Assembly (NCBI GenBank): GCA_963580285.1
Contig: OY757010.1
Location: 72,754,738 to 72,818,737 of the forward strand
DNA from: Lucinisca nassula
Lineage: Eukaryota > Mollusca > Bivalvia > Lucinida > Lucinidae
Length of the DNA stretch: 64,000 bases
Reading direction: 5' to 3'
Both the position numbers and the translations under genes were made by a program. The notes below the pieces were generated by a model, which was not told the DNA's origin, did no database searches, and saw nothing but the letters and a program-made list of their open reading frames with translations. Within the stretch, counting starts at the first letter, position 1. Each line of letters starts with the position of its first letter. Shown piece by piece: positions 42,801-46,465 of the stretch.

Positions 42801-45676
42801 CTATGTAGATGATATTTAAGATGAGCCTTACTGTATTCGACATGTGTATTCTGACAGACAGGCCTGAACAAACAATGTAGACCCTGATGAGATGCCACAG
42901 GCATCTCATCAGGGTCTACCCTGTTTGCCATTCATCTAGCAATTTTCAGACACAACCTCGGATAGTAAATTACACTTGTTCAAGTTTAAGGGGAATGGGA
43001 ACACCTGGCACCTTTTTCCGCCATTTTTTCAAAGGGAGAAAACTTTCTGGACTTCCTGTTTGCTTTTCTATAAGCCCTGACCCACTGAAAAAGGGTCTAC
43101 TCTTAAAGGAAAGAATTCGCTCCTCGGGAGCAAATTCTTTCCTTTAAGAGTTGACCCCTATTGACATGGGATTTGCTCCTGAGGAGCGAAATTCTTTCCT
43201 TTAAGAGTAGACCCCTATAGACATGGGAGACAAAAATACTTTTGGAGTTGCCTCCCCTGAAGGTGTTCCCAACTAAATACAGTATTCTGTCTTCTGTACT
43301 TACCTCACTTAGCTCACAGTTGGAGATATCGAATACTGGTTCTGGGTTCTCTTGAGCCTGAAACAAAAATCTGAGCATTGACAGCATTGGCTGAGTGATT
43401 GTCTCTAAGTTTAGGCTAAAAAAAAAAGGTCCTGAATTTCGGGACTAAGACCTTTTTGTTTAACCCTTAAATTTCTGTACTGTAAGCTTACAGTGTAGAC
43501 CCTGGTCAGAGGAGTATTGTGCAGCATTATTAGACTGATCTGGATATACACTGTTTGCTAATACCTCAGTGGTGAGCAGACATTTGCTCACAAGACGCTC
43601 ACAAGACAATTGCTCAAAAGACAAATTGAATGGAAGTGTAGAAACTGAAGAAATGCATGTAACAAATTTCCTCTTCTACCCATATATAACTGCTGCAAGG
43701 ACAGCAAACACTGGCTAAGTGTAAATTTGTCTATATCAGCTGGATACCCTAGGCAGGATACAAAAAATCTTCAAGGGGCAGTATGGGGGATAAATACATG
43801 ACAATATTTCTTAAAAACCTTTGTCGTTGGAACTTGTTAGAACCACTTCAATGAGGCAATTCTTAAAAGTGGATGCCCATGTACCCACAATACATTCTGA
43901 AGAGAAGGCAAAATATCCTTTAACCCTAATCTTGCTGAATATTCATTTAGGCCACACCCATTTCTGTCTATCAACCAATCAAATTACTTGATGTAATTTA
44001 TTGCTACAAATTCATAAACTGAATGCCAAAGTGTAGATCCTGATCAGATGGCTTCTTTGGAGGCCATCTGATCTGGATCTATACTGTTTGCAAAGATAGA
44101 GGTTGTCCTGAACAGCATGATAAAGGTTCACCCTTATCCCGCTGAAGTCAAGCTTTGCAAACAGGGTGGTTCCAGATCAGTTGGCTTCTAAGGATCTTCA
44201 CTGTTTAATTTTGTCATGCAGTTTGCGAATTCAACAATTACATTGTGTAGAATTACATAGTTTAAGGACTATGAAAATGTCTTCCAGGCACGTGGGCTAA
44301 AATTCATGGGTGTTTAGCATGTTGACATATTTCTAGAAAAAACAACCAATGATGTTCCAAATTAAAAGAATAAATATAAAACATTCATTTTAAAAAATGT
44401 ATTTTTGTTGTTGGAAGAAAAAAATAAATATTCACTTTGTAAGAAAATTACATTTAAAAATGGTCCATTTTTGAACGTATGTTTCTCCATCGTCCTTCAT
44501 TAGAAACATACCATTTTTACACCAAAATATACTTTAGTGTGTGTACTAGCAACGACGAGACGTGATTTTTCCAAAAACTGGCATTATAACATTATATCCA
44601 TGCCGATAGAACCCCCATCAACATGTAGAGTTCACTATACATTGTCATCCATGTACACAGTATGACGCACGGATTAAATTTAGCACTGGGGTAAATGAGC
44701 GTAGCGATAATAAAAATTCTGTCAAATCGTTATTATGGCTTTTGGACAAATCAAACAATTTCCCCCTCTTGTATTTATTTAATGCATAATAATATTTACC
44801 AACTTAACGGAAGAATAAAGGAAATCATGATCTAGGCATAAAAATATTTAGAATAAAATCCGTTGTGCAGGATATTTTTACCCACGATTAGCATGTTTAT
44901 ACCACTGTTTTACCTGGAGAATTTACCAACCATGTATACAGTAATGGCTGTCAAAATGACCGTTCGATGGGTATTTAAAAGAATGGATATATTGTTATTG
45001 TGGAAGTTTTTGGAAAAACTACTTCTCGTCCTTGCTAGGACATGGAATATACTTTAGGTTAATGTAAAAACTGAATGTTTCCGAGGAAGGACAATGGAGA
45101 AACCGATGTTCAAAAATTGACCATTTTGAAAGGTAATTTTCTAATAAAGTAATTTATTATTTTTTCTTCTAAAAACAGAAACACACTTTTTAATAAGCAT
45201 ATTTTATGATTATTCATATAATTTGGAACATTATGAGTTGCTTTTCTAGAAACTTGTCGACATTATAAACGACCGTAAATTTTAGCTCACGTGTCTGGTT
45301 GACATTTGCATATACCTTAATAGATAAAAAGTTAGAAATGGGTGTGGCTAAATTAATTTATTCAGCAGGATGAGGGTTAATCATCCCTGTTTCCCCCCCC
45401 ACACACACACACACCTCTTCCCCCTTTATCTAGAGCCATACATACCAGCCACTTTTGATGATCACTTCTCTTCTTTGCTTTTTCGCTCTGTTTCCTAAAT
45501 AGGGGCATCTTTTGTTTATCCTTTGCCTTTTTCTTCTTTGATCCTTTCTTTGAAGGACTTGGTGCTGCGCCGTCAGTCTCGTCTTCGGAGGAGCTCACAT
45601 CATGGCTAGATAGATCCGACTTAGATTTCGGGATTCTAGTCTTCCCGCTTGAAGCTCCCATCAAACAGTCAGACAT
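3765..45676 (-). CDS. LRSAM1: LRSAM1-like leucine-rich repeat protein, 13 exons, 3' end off window
   Basis: Thirteen minus-strand segments bounded by AG/GT join in a consistent phase into about 391 codons. Residues 1-56 are Ser/Lys-rich and M57 starts an MPLF motif like the N-terminus of vertebrate LRSAM1. Leucine-rich repeats occupy about residues 86-245 (for example VLDVHNNELKSIP and LHLKGNRLKELP). The block with YPPS-DVC-FLCSESGMEYLPPS at about 238-267 is diagnostic, since the equivalent LRSAM1 segment also reads YPP...FLC.ESG.EY.PPS. A charged helix likely to begin the coiled coil follows from about 310. LRSAM1 is a cytoplasmic E3 ubiquitin ligase acting on TSG101 and in antibacterial autophagy. 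Its SAM and RING domains would lie left of this window and are not seen. Identification rests on recognition of the family, not on a search. Confidence 0.9.
3893..4556. repeat. double foldback (hairpins within a larger palindrome)
   Basis: Two hairpins based on 'ttggcccagttacaggt' and its complement lie at 3926-4055 and 4440-4540. They flank an inner inverted repeat (AATACAGGATAGTC at about 4149 and GACTATCCTGTATT at about 4279). The outer flanks 'ttaatcaagta' and 'acttgattaat' also pair. No protein is encoded. It sits about 40 bp upstream of LRSAM1-like exon 13, within the intron. Confidence 0.75.
4610..4720. mobile_element. hairpin element H1, left part, split by the DIRS insertion
   Basis: It contains the H1 phrase 'cataggttgccagtgctc' and its imperfect complement. 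The right part (GTATACCCC...AAAGTGGGGTTTACAGGGG) resumes at 8349-8430. Intact copies at 25555-25760 and 49140-49340 show that the two parts belong together. Confidence 0.75.
5012..5112. repeat. DIRS internal complementary region (joined copies of both ends)
   Basis: 5012-5065 is the near-perfect reverse complement of the outer end at 4721-4777. Directly beside it, 5069-5112 is the reverse complement of the other outer end at 8306-8348. Placement between the recombinase region and the adjacent ITR is the DIRS1 arrangement, thought to template formation of the circular intermediate. Confidence 0.82.
5369..6549 (-). pseudogene. DIRS tyrosine recombinase, broken
   Basis: The N-terminal part (minus, 6190-6549) contains STLKFYSGRWKVFSSWC and then a leucine-rich end, the usual core-binding start of DIRS recombinases. 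Further pieces follow with stops between them: VFHLTFASARRSDIHALP (about 5920-5970), a segment with FFPIKGFG and ARWICKVIKLLY, then SAHEV, and finally SGTHSLGSLVASQ near 5380-5440. SAHEV stands where a histidine-x-x-arginine is expected and HSLGSLVA resembles the C-terminal tail. It cannot be functional. Confidence 0.7.
6600..8090 (-). pseudogene. DIRS reverse transcriptase and RNase H, broken
   Basis: On the minus strand near 7740-7980 the frame reads GFYSRIFMVEKKMGK, then DHFKMET and later VLKDAYLHISIHRSFRKYL. These match the DIRS/Ty3-like RT pattern (LKDAY.HI.IHP..RKYL). The RNase H part near 6780-6980 keeps phrases like NKEG and SLSDTSRADYVIGIA. Many stops and frameshifts are present, and a (TA)n tract interrupts at 7077-7100. 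Confidence 0.65.
8349..8430. mobile_element. hairpin element H1, right part
   Basis: GTATACCCC, 'gttttctgtacataaagtgg' and GGGTTTACAGGGG form the second hairpin of family H1. It continues the piece at 4610-4720. Confidence 0.7.
8572..8806 (-). mobile_element. tRNA-derived SINE S1, near full length
   Basis: Read on the minus strand it has an A-box-like stretch (GGCCTAGTGGTTAAG), a B-box-like stretch (GGTTCGAGCC), a body with CCGGGTACTCCGGTTTTCGC and the 3' end 'cttgaaagggccgtaaaacc'. Flanking direct repeats AAAGTACTGAAT (8560-8571) and AAAGCACTGAAT (8807-8818) mark target-primed insertion. Confidence 0.85.
8878..9000 (-). CDS. LRSAM1: LRSAM1-like exon 12 (coiled coil)
   Basis: Acceptor 'acattttcag', donor 'gtaactca'; 123 nt, phase 0 at both ends. 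It encodes 41 residues starting EKKRLERVEVEKALGQ, a charged helical stretch matching the start of the LRSAM1 coiled coil. A SINE lies immediately downstream (8572-8806). Confidence 0.88.
9037..9540. mobile_element. dispersed ~500-bp element (family Q), copy 1
   Basis: Diverged along its length from 29281-29700: shared phrases include 'catgctgtttgaa', 'ctttgctttgtttacgtta', 'aatgcaagaa...catgca' and 'gcaaatgttaatgcatgaaaaac'. The two overlapping frames of 60-71 codons have no recognisable domain. Class unknown; probably a non-autonomous DNA element. Confidence 0.65.
9671..9709 (-). CDS. LRSAM1: LRSAM1-like exon 11 (39-nt microexon, tentative)
   Basis: A donor 'gtaaaatt' follows HMVGVMLRQKARQ, phase 0 at both ends. 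The acceptor 'aaagtacag' has a poor pyrimidine tract and lies at the edge of a dispersed palindromic element, so the 5' boundary is uncertain. RQKARQ joins smoothly to EKKRLE of exon 12. Confidence 0.5.
9707..9880. mobile_element. palindromic MITE (family P2)
   Basis: A central hairpin, AGATGCCACAG and its complement with GTAGACCCAGATT/ATCTGGGTCTGC arms, is flanked by 'acagacaggcttgagcaaac' and 'tttgccactcat'. Related copies lie at 21030-21190, 38370-38530 (inverted) and 42825-42990. Its left edge meets the acceptor proposed for exon 11. Confidence 0.7.
10136..10340. mobile_element. palindromic MITE (family P3)
   Basis: 'aatgatcctacgtattgggg' and CAGACAGGCCTAAGCAAACA precede a hairpin around 'ctgaaggagcag'. 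Related copies are at 40793-41040 and 48525-48740. Confidence 0.65.
10655..10782 (+). mobile_element. minimal tandem-cored-family element (family G ends only)
   Basis: The 5' end GACTAGGGCCCCGGCAGCGC and the 3' end ATTACTATAGGGCACCC...GTGCGGGGCCCTAA are separated only by a (GACG)n-like tract. The 3' end is that of the element at 26438-27490, so this is a core-less member. Confidence 0.75.
10783..11600. other. no gene recognised
   Basis: AT-rich intronic sequence with poly-T tracts. I see no domain, hairpin family or repeat boundary here. Confidence 0.5.
11604..11633 (-). CDS. LRSAM1: LRSAM1-like exon 10 (30-nt microexon)
   Basis: A strong acceptor 'cccatttcag' and strong donor 'gtaagtaa' bracket exactly 30 nt encoding KKLEGYSNMM, phase 0 at both ends. 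It fits between ENLM of exon 9 and the coiled coil. The homology is too short to prove alone; phase and splice sites carry the call. Confidence 0.65.
11768..14780 (+). mobile_element. tandem-cored Helentron-like element, family A, copy 1
   Basis: The 5' end is AACAAGAGGGCCCAATGGCC followed by 'atcgctcacctg'. The core is about 17 tandem units of about 165 bp (11820-14510), each with 'aatatctaagctctgggccc' and 'tatgagtctatgggagc'. A (CGCA)n tract (14663-14715) and the 3' hairpin 'agctcacc...caggtgagct' (14748-14780) follow. The two ends are partly complementary. This layout is that of Helentron-associated non-autonomous elements of bivalves. Unit length is divisible by three, so chance reading frames recur. 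Confidence 0.85.
15370..16619 (+). mobile_element. mariner-like transposon, dead
   Basis: The ends 'caagggcttattgatatg' and, in reverse complement, 'cgagggctaatttatatg' (continuing TTGTGAGCC on both) are about 27-bp TIRs flanked by TA at 15368-15369 and 16620-16621. Length 1.25 kb is normal for mariner. The interior is a broken transposase. Confidence 0.92.
15545..16552 (+). pseudogene. mariner transposase, frameshifted
   Basis: The longest frame (15621-16154) covers the second HTH region (YATIKRWVAEFKHG, RPGRP) and SARWVPRLLT. The three catalytic Asp positions can all be seen: RDETWVYHF, then HQDNAPVH near 16286, then SPDLTPSDFHLF near 16374 (DD34D pattern). A frameshift lies near 16070 (continuing as PSAGKVMASVFWDTYSILLIDYL in frame +1) and a stop precedes SPD at about 16370. 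The N-terminus upstream of 15621 (RAVI*YLHKK) also has stops. It is non-functional. Confidence 0.92.
16627..17086. repeat. 38-bp minisatellite, about 12 units
   Basis: The unit is 'cttatttgtgtgtttgaaat' plus 'ttaaaaataaacaagaat'. The array begins within 10 bp of the mariner TIR. It ends exactly where a Helentron-family 5' end (AACAAGAATTCC..GAAGGC, 17078-17097) starts, and each unit contains that AACAAGAAT terminus. Confidence 0.9.
17702..17913. mobile_element. MITE family D
   Basis: TIRs TTAACCCTTGTCTTGCTGA and 'gcaggacaagggttaa' surround a hairpin (CAGATGGCTTC/GAAGCCATCTGATC) flanked by 'gtgattggctgataatcag' and 'agtgggtgtg'. It is the most frequent small element in the window. Confidence 0.85.
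17995..18110 (-). CDS. LRSAM1: LRSAM1-like exon 9
   Basis: Acceptor 'tgtctttccag', donor 'gtaaatta'; 116 nt. With the last base of exon 8 it reads ESGMEYLPPSNFLL, then a Pro/Ser linker and EEEENLM. The ESG.EY.PPS motif is characteristic of LRSAM1 after the LRR block. Confidence 0.92.
18401..19430 (+). mobile_element. tandem-cored Helentron-like element, family D2
   Basis: It starts near 'agagaaagcgacaagtggg' with GTATACCCCCAGC. The core has about four units of 175-182 bp ('gaaaggtaatg', 'aacatgtggttacagagatat', 'cccacccaggggcttgaccc'). The 3' end is CTCCTGACATAC..GTATGCCGGGGGTATAATAA, complementary to the 5' GTATACCCCC. Confidence 0.78.
19766..20616. mobile_element. TIR-like element nested in family M
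   Basis: The ends 'taaccctttcccactcag' and, reversed, 'aactctttacactttaccgctcag' are similar. It contains a G/C homopolymer hairpin (19962-19994) and a SINE (20133-20319). No coding domain is recognised in its open frames. Confidence 0.55.
20133..20319 (+). mobile_element. tRNA-derived SINE S1, 5'-truncated
   Basis: It begins at ACTCTTAGTCATTAGGTC, so the A box is missing, and has a B-box-like AGGTTTGAGCC and the S1 body and tail. Perfect 15-bp target duplications AAACACCTTAATTGT lie at 20118-20132 and 20320-20334. Confidence 0.88.
20932..20979 (-). CDS. LRSAM1: LRSAM1-like exon 8
   Basis: Acceptor 'ttttttttcag', donor 'gtaaatat'; 48 nt. Joined to the last base of exon 7 it gives DVCNSGTEAIMKFLCS, matching the LRSAM1 segment EVC.AGT.AI..FLC. 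Confidence 0.92.
21167..21411. mobile_element. palindromic MITE (family P1)
   Basis: The ends CAGGGGCCAGTTGTTCAAAG and TTTGAACAACTGGCCCCTG and the central AGCAGCTTTTGCGTCCGCAA hairpin match 1268-1508. Confidence 0.85.
21780..22835. mobile_element. small element with pogo-like phrase, host of a Helentron-like insertion
   Basis: It contains 'cctctttataacactattg', 'tgtgttatatgc' and 'tgtagattatatag', then resumes at 22721 with AAAAATGACCATTTATGGTC. The related copy at 23935-24130 has no insertion and reads straight through GATTATATAGAAAAATGACC. Confidence 0.7.
21929..22720 (+). mobile_element. tandem-cored Helentron-like element, family E
   Basis: 5' AACAAGAATTCTGCCGAAGG, four core units of about 178 bp ('ttaagttgccatc', 'accattagggtgaacgctag', 'aggtcaaggtcaaatatgg'), a short GGACGAATGGACGG tract and a 3' end GGCGCCTATATCACGCC with 'agcaggtgcgac'. 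The empty site at about 24001 shows insertion in an A-run without a target duplication. Confidence 0.85.
22899..23322. mobile_element. MITE family D, carrying a SINE
   Basis: The ends 'taacccttctcttgctgaat' and 'agcaagataagggtta' are those of family D. The right hairpin arm is interrupted by SINE S1 at 23061-23260. Confidence 0.85.
23061..23260 (-). mobile_element. tRNA-derived SINE S1, 5'-truncated
   Basis: The perfect target duplication TGATCTGGATCT lies at 23049-23060 and 23261-23272. The body ends at the same ACTCTTAGTCATTAGGTC position as the copy at 20133. A poly-T run marks its 3' tail on the + strand. Confidence 0.9.
24159..24323 (-). CDS. LRSAM1: LRSAM1-like exon 7 (LRRs)
   Basis: Acceptor 'acactttcag', donor 'gtaattac'; 165 nt. 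It contains two LRR units (GNRLKELPTSLCSM and IRENRLKALPRHLCNV) and ends RTLETLMVDADEITYPPS, which closes the LRR domain in LRSAM1 proteins. Confidence 0.93.
24486..25006. mobile_element. longer TIR element related to MITE family D
   Basis: The ends TTTAACCTTTAGCATGCTG and 'cagcagggtaaaggttaaa' are variants of the family D TIR. The roughly 520-bp interior is different. It has a repeated 'ctgtaggcgcattcgtgcgc' motif and a 100-codon minus frame without recognisable domain. Confidence 0.6.
25064..25287 (+). mobile_element. SINE-like element X, 3'-truncated
   Basis: It shares 'gcctgcccaggtaaagtgg' and 'ccctattggtttcattggg' with family X (compare 55272-55578), but stops before the CAAA-tailed end. 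Confidence 0.65.
25555..25760. mobile_element. hairpin element H1
   Basis: AACTGGGGTTTACGGGGTAT precedes the hairpin 'ataggttgtgggtactcgtt' and complement around CTGCCTCAATGAGGCGG. It is one of about seven H1 copies in the window. Confidence 0.75.
25896..25980 (-). CDS. LRSAM1: LRSAM1-like exon 6 (LRR)
   Basis: Acceptor 'gtatttcag', donor 'gtagacat'; 85 nt, leaving one base. It encodes VLNLENNKLSKLPNSIGLL followed by HRLQTLHLK, a canonical short LRR. Confidence 0.93.
26035..26278. mobile_element. palindromic MITE (family M)
   Basis: The ends 'ccgaatgggaacaccaggca' and 'gaaggtgttcccattcccct' are complementary. The central hairpin is AGGAAAGAATTTGCTCCTGA and complement. Copies are also at 39521-39762 and 42990-43275. 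Confidence 0.8.
26438..27490 (+). mobile_element. tandem-cored Helentron-like element, family G
   Basis: About seven units of about 145 bp contain 'atagttatggccctttgtca', 'gatggtaagtatgtgtgtga' and 'aggcatgacaaacacatgg'. The 3' end ATCACTATAGGGCACTCACA with TGTGGGGCCCTAA matches the minimal element at 10655-10782. The 5' end is unclear. Confidence 0.78.
27590..27730. repeat. dispersed repeat R1
   Basis: 'atcctttggaagcaacgaat', 'ttttctgggtcagacc' and 'cctcatcagtgaccctc' recur at 23650-23830 and inverted at 15090-15250. Class unknown. Confidence 0.65.
27781..27849 (-). CDS. LRSAM1: LRSAM1-like exon 5 (LRR)
   Basis: Acceptor 'tatctatag', donor 'gtaggccc'; 69 nt, phase 0. It encodes VLDVHNNELKSIPESIGEL then ESLQ, one complete LRR unit. 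Confidence 0.93.
27943..28133. mobile_element. MITE family D (decayed)
   Basis: It keeps 'gatccagagcagataagcc', ATCTGATCAGGATCTACACT and 'agctggataagggtta'. A partial further copy follows at 28195-28287. Confidence 0.7.
28500..28730. mobile_element. palindromic element with AAGTGGTCTT hairpin
   Basis: 'actgttcaaaagtggtctt' is followed at once by its reverse complement, flanked by 'taagaccacc' and GGTGGTC. A second copy lies at 47930-48035. Confidence 0.75.
28778..29070 (-). mobile_element. SINE-like element X
   Basis: Reverse orientation of family X: GAGGTTTACATCC, 'tttgaagatgttgcttc', 'ttgcctgggcaggcttagac', 'ctgatgggtgggggc'. Near-identical flanks CAAATACAATATGTC and CAAATACAACATGTC look like a 15-bp target duplication. 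Confidence 0.75.
29281..29700. mobile_element. dispersed element (family Q), copy 2
   Basis: A diverged copy of 9037-9540 in the same orientation, with internal deletions (for example the GGCTTGGCGACCTCATGC part is missing). Confidence 0.65.
29710..30660. other. intronic sequence without recognised gene
   Basis: Only a diverged 'accaagtatatac...aatctaatcaagtctttggc' repeat near 30420-30660 is seen; it is also found near 28300, 37620 and 56870. No coding signal. Confidence 0.5.
31088..32184. mobile_element. pogo/Tc1-like TIR element, non-autonomous
   Basis: The ends CACCCGGACCTCGTTATAGC and, reversed, CACCTCAACCTCGTTATAAC are flanked by TA (31086-31087, 32185-32186). Removing it restores the family C unit '...ggaggta-tggaccttgg'. 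No transposase is recognisable in the 1.1-kb interior. Confidence 0.78.
32330..36370 (+). mobile_element. tandem-cored Helentron-like element, family B
   Basis: The head AACAAGAATTCCGCTGAAGG is that of family E, but the core differs: about eight units of about 335 bp ('aaagggccataactcacaaa', 'ttcaaggctctagctataat', 'tatatgaaatttcaaaacc'). The 3' hairpin is 'tatgcccctccaacttttt' and complement (36340-36370). A TIR element splits one unit (34158-35384). Short frames of about 71 codons repeat in the core and are not convincing genes. Confidence 0.82.
34158..35384. mobile_element. TIR transposon with TTA target duplication
   Basis: CCGTAAAAATTCGGCTATAA and its complement form about 21-bp TIRs, flanked by TTA at 34155-34157 and 35385-35387. 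A sub-terminal CCGTCTTATAGCCGA is also repeated at both ends. The 149-codon frame (34172-34621, minus) has no recognisable transposase domain. The TWA-type duplication would suit PIF/Harbinger, but the class is not proven. Confidence 0.85.
38211..38291 (-). CDS. LRSAM1: LRSAM1-like exon 4 (LRR)
   Basis: Acceptor 'ttgttttccag', donor 'gtaactat'; 81 nt, phase 0. It encodes VLLLNGNWLKSLQEAGDG and ends LCSIR. It is a diverged LRR with the insertion typical of the second LRSAM1 repeat. Confidence 0.88.
38370..38530. mobile_element. palindromic MITE P2 (inverted, decayed)
   Basis: 'ggccatctgggtctacacta' and TTTGCTCAAGCCTGTTTGAA match P2 in reverse orientation. Confidence 0.55.
38548..38843 (+). 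mobile_element. second tRNA-derived SINE (family S2)
   Basis: The head GGCCTCAGTAGCTCAGTTGG carries a good A box and a degenerate B box (GTTTGATATC). A body unrelated to S1 and the tail 'actccattacaaacaaacaa' follow. Near-identical flanks (TTTCATTCAT, TCTCATTCAT) suggest a target duplication. It is not a tRNA gene: the acceptor stem does not close and the B box is broken. Confidence 0.8.
39258..39350. mobile_element. hairpin element H1 core
   Basis: 'ttgtgggtattcattagaac' then CTGCCTCATTGAGGCAG and the complementary arm. The outer parts differ from other copies. Confidence 0.7.
39421..39465 (-). CDS. LRSAM1: LRSAM1-like exon 3 (45 nt)
   Basis: Acceptor 'ctctttcag', donor 'gtaaagtc'; 45 nt, phase 0. 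It encodes VPSGVFALCRVLQKE, closely like the LRSAM1 segment IPFGAFATCKVLQKK. Confidence 0.9.
39521..39762. mobile_element. palindromic MITE (family M)
   Basis: 'aaggtgaatggaaagacctg' at the left, the CTCCTCAGGAGC hairpin in the middle, 'ctgaaggtgtatccattccc' at the right. Confidence 0.75.
39836..40112 (-). mobile_element. SINE-like element X
   Basis: Reverse copy with GAGGTTTAACGTTCC, 'ggagatgttgcttccgattt', 'ttacagggcaggcttagacc' and 'ccccgatgggcgggg'. Confidence 0.72.
40283..40466. repeat. dispersed repeat R2 (copy 1)
   Basis: Phrases built on GCTTGCTTAA recur ('ttaagcaagcacctcaggga', 'ttgcttaatagaggtggcca'). A second copy lies at 45737-45926 in the same orientation. Confidence 0.75.
40552..40752. 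mobile_element. MITE family D
   Basis: TAACCCTTGTCCTGCTGAGC ... AGCAGGTTAAGGGTTA, with the GATGGCTTCTGAAGAAGCC hairpin. Confidence 0.85.
41045..42080. other. no gene recognised
   Basis: Intronic sequence with short open frames only (longest about 76 codons, minus). No domain or element boundary is seen. Confidence 0.5.
42085..42611. mobile_element. MITE family D, split by SINE-like X
   Basis: Left part 'taacacttatccagctgaat', right part 'agcaggataagggttg'. The copy of X at 42170-42472 interrupts ATTACTTGATGC. Confidence 0.8.
42170..42472 (-). mobile_element. SINE-like element X, intact insertion
   Basis: A perfect 12-bp target duplication ATTACTTGATGC lies at 42158-42169 and 42473-42484. 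Read on the minus strand it ends GGGGACGTTAATCTC followed by a CAAA-type tail. No A/B boxes are clear, so the promoter type is unknown. Confidence 0.85.
42825..42990. mobile_element. palindromic MITE (family P2)
   Basis: GTAGACCCTGATGAGATGCC and its complement meet around ACAGG. The flanks 'acagacaggcctgaacaaac' and 'tttgccattcatctagca' match P2. Confidence 0.75.
42990..43275. mobile_element. palindromic MITE (family M) with duplicated hairpin arm
   Basis: It matches family M, but the segment with CTCCT(C/G)(A/G)GGAGC and 'attctttcctttaagagt' plus GACCCCTATTGACATGGG occurs twice in succession (43120-43220). Confidence 0.75.
43304..43357 (-). CDS. LRSAM1: LRSAM1-like exon 2
   Basis: Acceptor 'ttgtttcag', donor 'gtaagtac'; 54 nt, phase 0. 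It encodes AQENPEPVFDISNCELSE. The DIS.CELSE motif is the entry to the first LRR in LRSAM1. Confidence 0.92.
43920..44128. mobile_element. MITE family D
   Basis: 'taaccctaatcttgctgaat' ... 'agcatgataaaggtt', with CAGATGGCTTCTTTGGAGGC hairpin. Confidence 0.8.
44137..45380. mobile_element. MITE family D, split by a foldback element
   Basis: The left end 'acccttatcccgctgaagtc' (44141) and right end 'ttcagcaggatgagggttaa' (ending 45380) bracket a roughly 1-kb insertion. Confidence 0.7.
44284..45298. mobile_element. foldback element with arms of several hundred bp
   Basis: The left arm (CCAGGCACGTGGGCTAAAAT, 'atggtccatttttgaacgta', 'tagcaacgacgaga') and right arm in reverse complement (CCAGACACGTGAGCTAAAAT, 'atggtcaatttttgaacatc', 'tagcaaggacgaga') are imperfect copies over at least about 330 bp. 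The unpaired centre is about 300 bp and encodes nothing recognisable. Confidence 0.82.
45446..45676 (-). CDS. LRSAM1: LRSAM1-like first coding exon
   Basis: The exon runs 45446-45691: acceptor 'ttattgcag' ends at 45692 and donor is 'gtatgtat'. The first ATG (45674-45676) is preceded in frame by TAA inside the exon, so translation starts here or at an internal Met. Later Mets are M6 (MGASSG) and M57 (MPLF). The last has A at -3 and corresponds to the vertebrate start. The exon encodes 77 residues: acidic/Ser cluster SSSEDETDG, Lys-rich KKGSKKKKAKDKQK, then MPLFRKQSEKAKKRSDHQ. The acceptor implies an upstream 5'UTR exon, which I could not locate. Confidence 0.85.
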
Positions 45677-45736
45677 AGATTATTCATATATCTGCAATAA
45701 AAGTGAAGGCACTCAAACACAACTTTATCATACATA

Positions 45737-45926
45737 TATATACAGTGTAACGTGTATTAAGCAAGCACCAAAGGCATAATCAAAATGTGCTTATAAATTT
45801 TAAGACAGATGCATGCTTAATACAGGTGAATTTTAAGGCATGTTCCTTTACCGGAAACCGGCAGCATGCTTGCTTATGACAGATTGCTTGCTTAATAGAG
45901 GTGGCCACTATGACAGGTTTTGCTGA
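45737..45926. repeat. dispersed repeat R2 (copy 2)
   Basis: Same GCTTGCTTAA phrases as 40283-40466, in the same orientation. Lies just upstream of the first coding exon of the LRSAM1-like gene. Confidence 0.75.
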
Positions 45927-45952
45927 AATATCATTTCTTAGAGTTTAACCCT

Positions 45953-46224
45953 TACCCCGCTGTTCCGTACTTTTGCAAAGTGTTTAGATTGTCATTCAGT
46001 TCGTGTATTTGAACAAAAACATTATATTATGTAATCTCATCATCATCAACGGATTTTTGATTTATGTGCATGCACAGAGGCAATGTCCACATAAGTGGGC
46101 CCCCTTCCAGGTAGCTGGCTTGCTGCACGCATGACAGCTCTTACACCAGATCTCCAGGCTTGTCCAGGCTGTAATCTGATTGGCTGATAATCAGAAATGG
46201 GTGTGGCTAATAGGATATGGGTTA
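45953..46224. mobile_element. MITE family D (decayed, with internal insertion)
   Basis: 'taacccttaccccgctgttc' at the left and 'ctaataggatatgggtta' at the right, with 'gattggctgataatcagaaa' near the right end. About 110 bp in the middle (46035-46165) is foreign. Confidence 0.55.
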
Positions 46225-46465
46225 AAAATGCCACATGTACATAATGAAAGCACTGACAGCACTGGAGGCTAGATTGAATGAAGGCAGGAAATGTTATCCT
46301 GAATGGGCACTTAGACTTTGTTTATAACATTGAATCCCGGTATTTTAAGTATAACTGCAAACTTTGTACTCCCTAAATATATACAATTGTTAAACAAGAC
46401 TTTGTGACCACCTCTAAAAACATGTACTTTCAAACACCTTGATGGAGGTCCAACAGATGAAGCTA

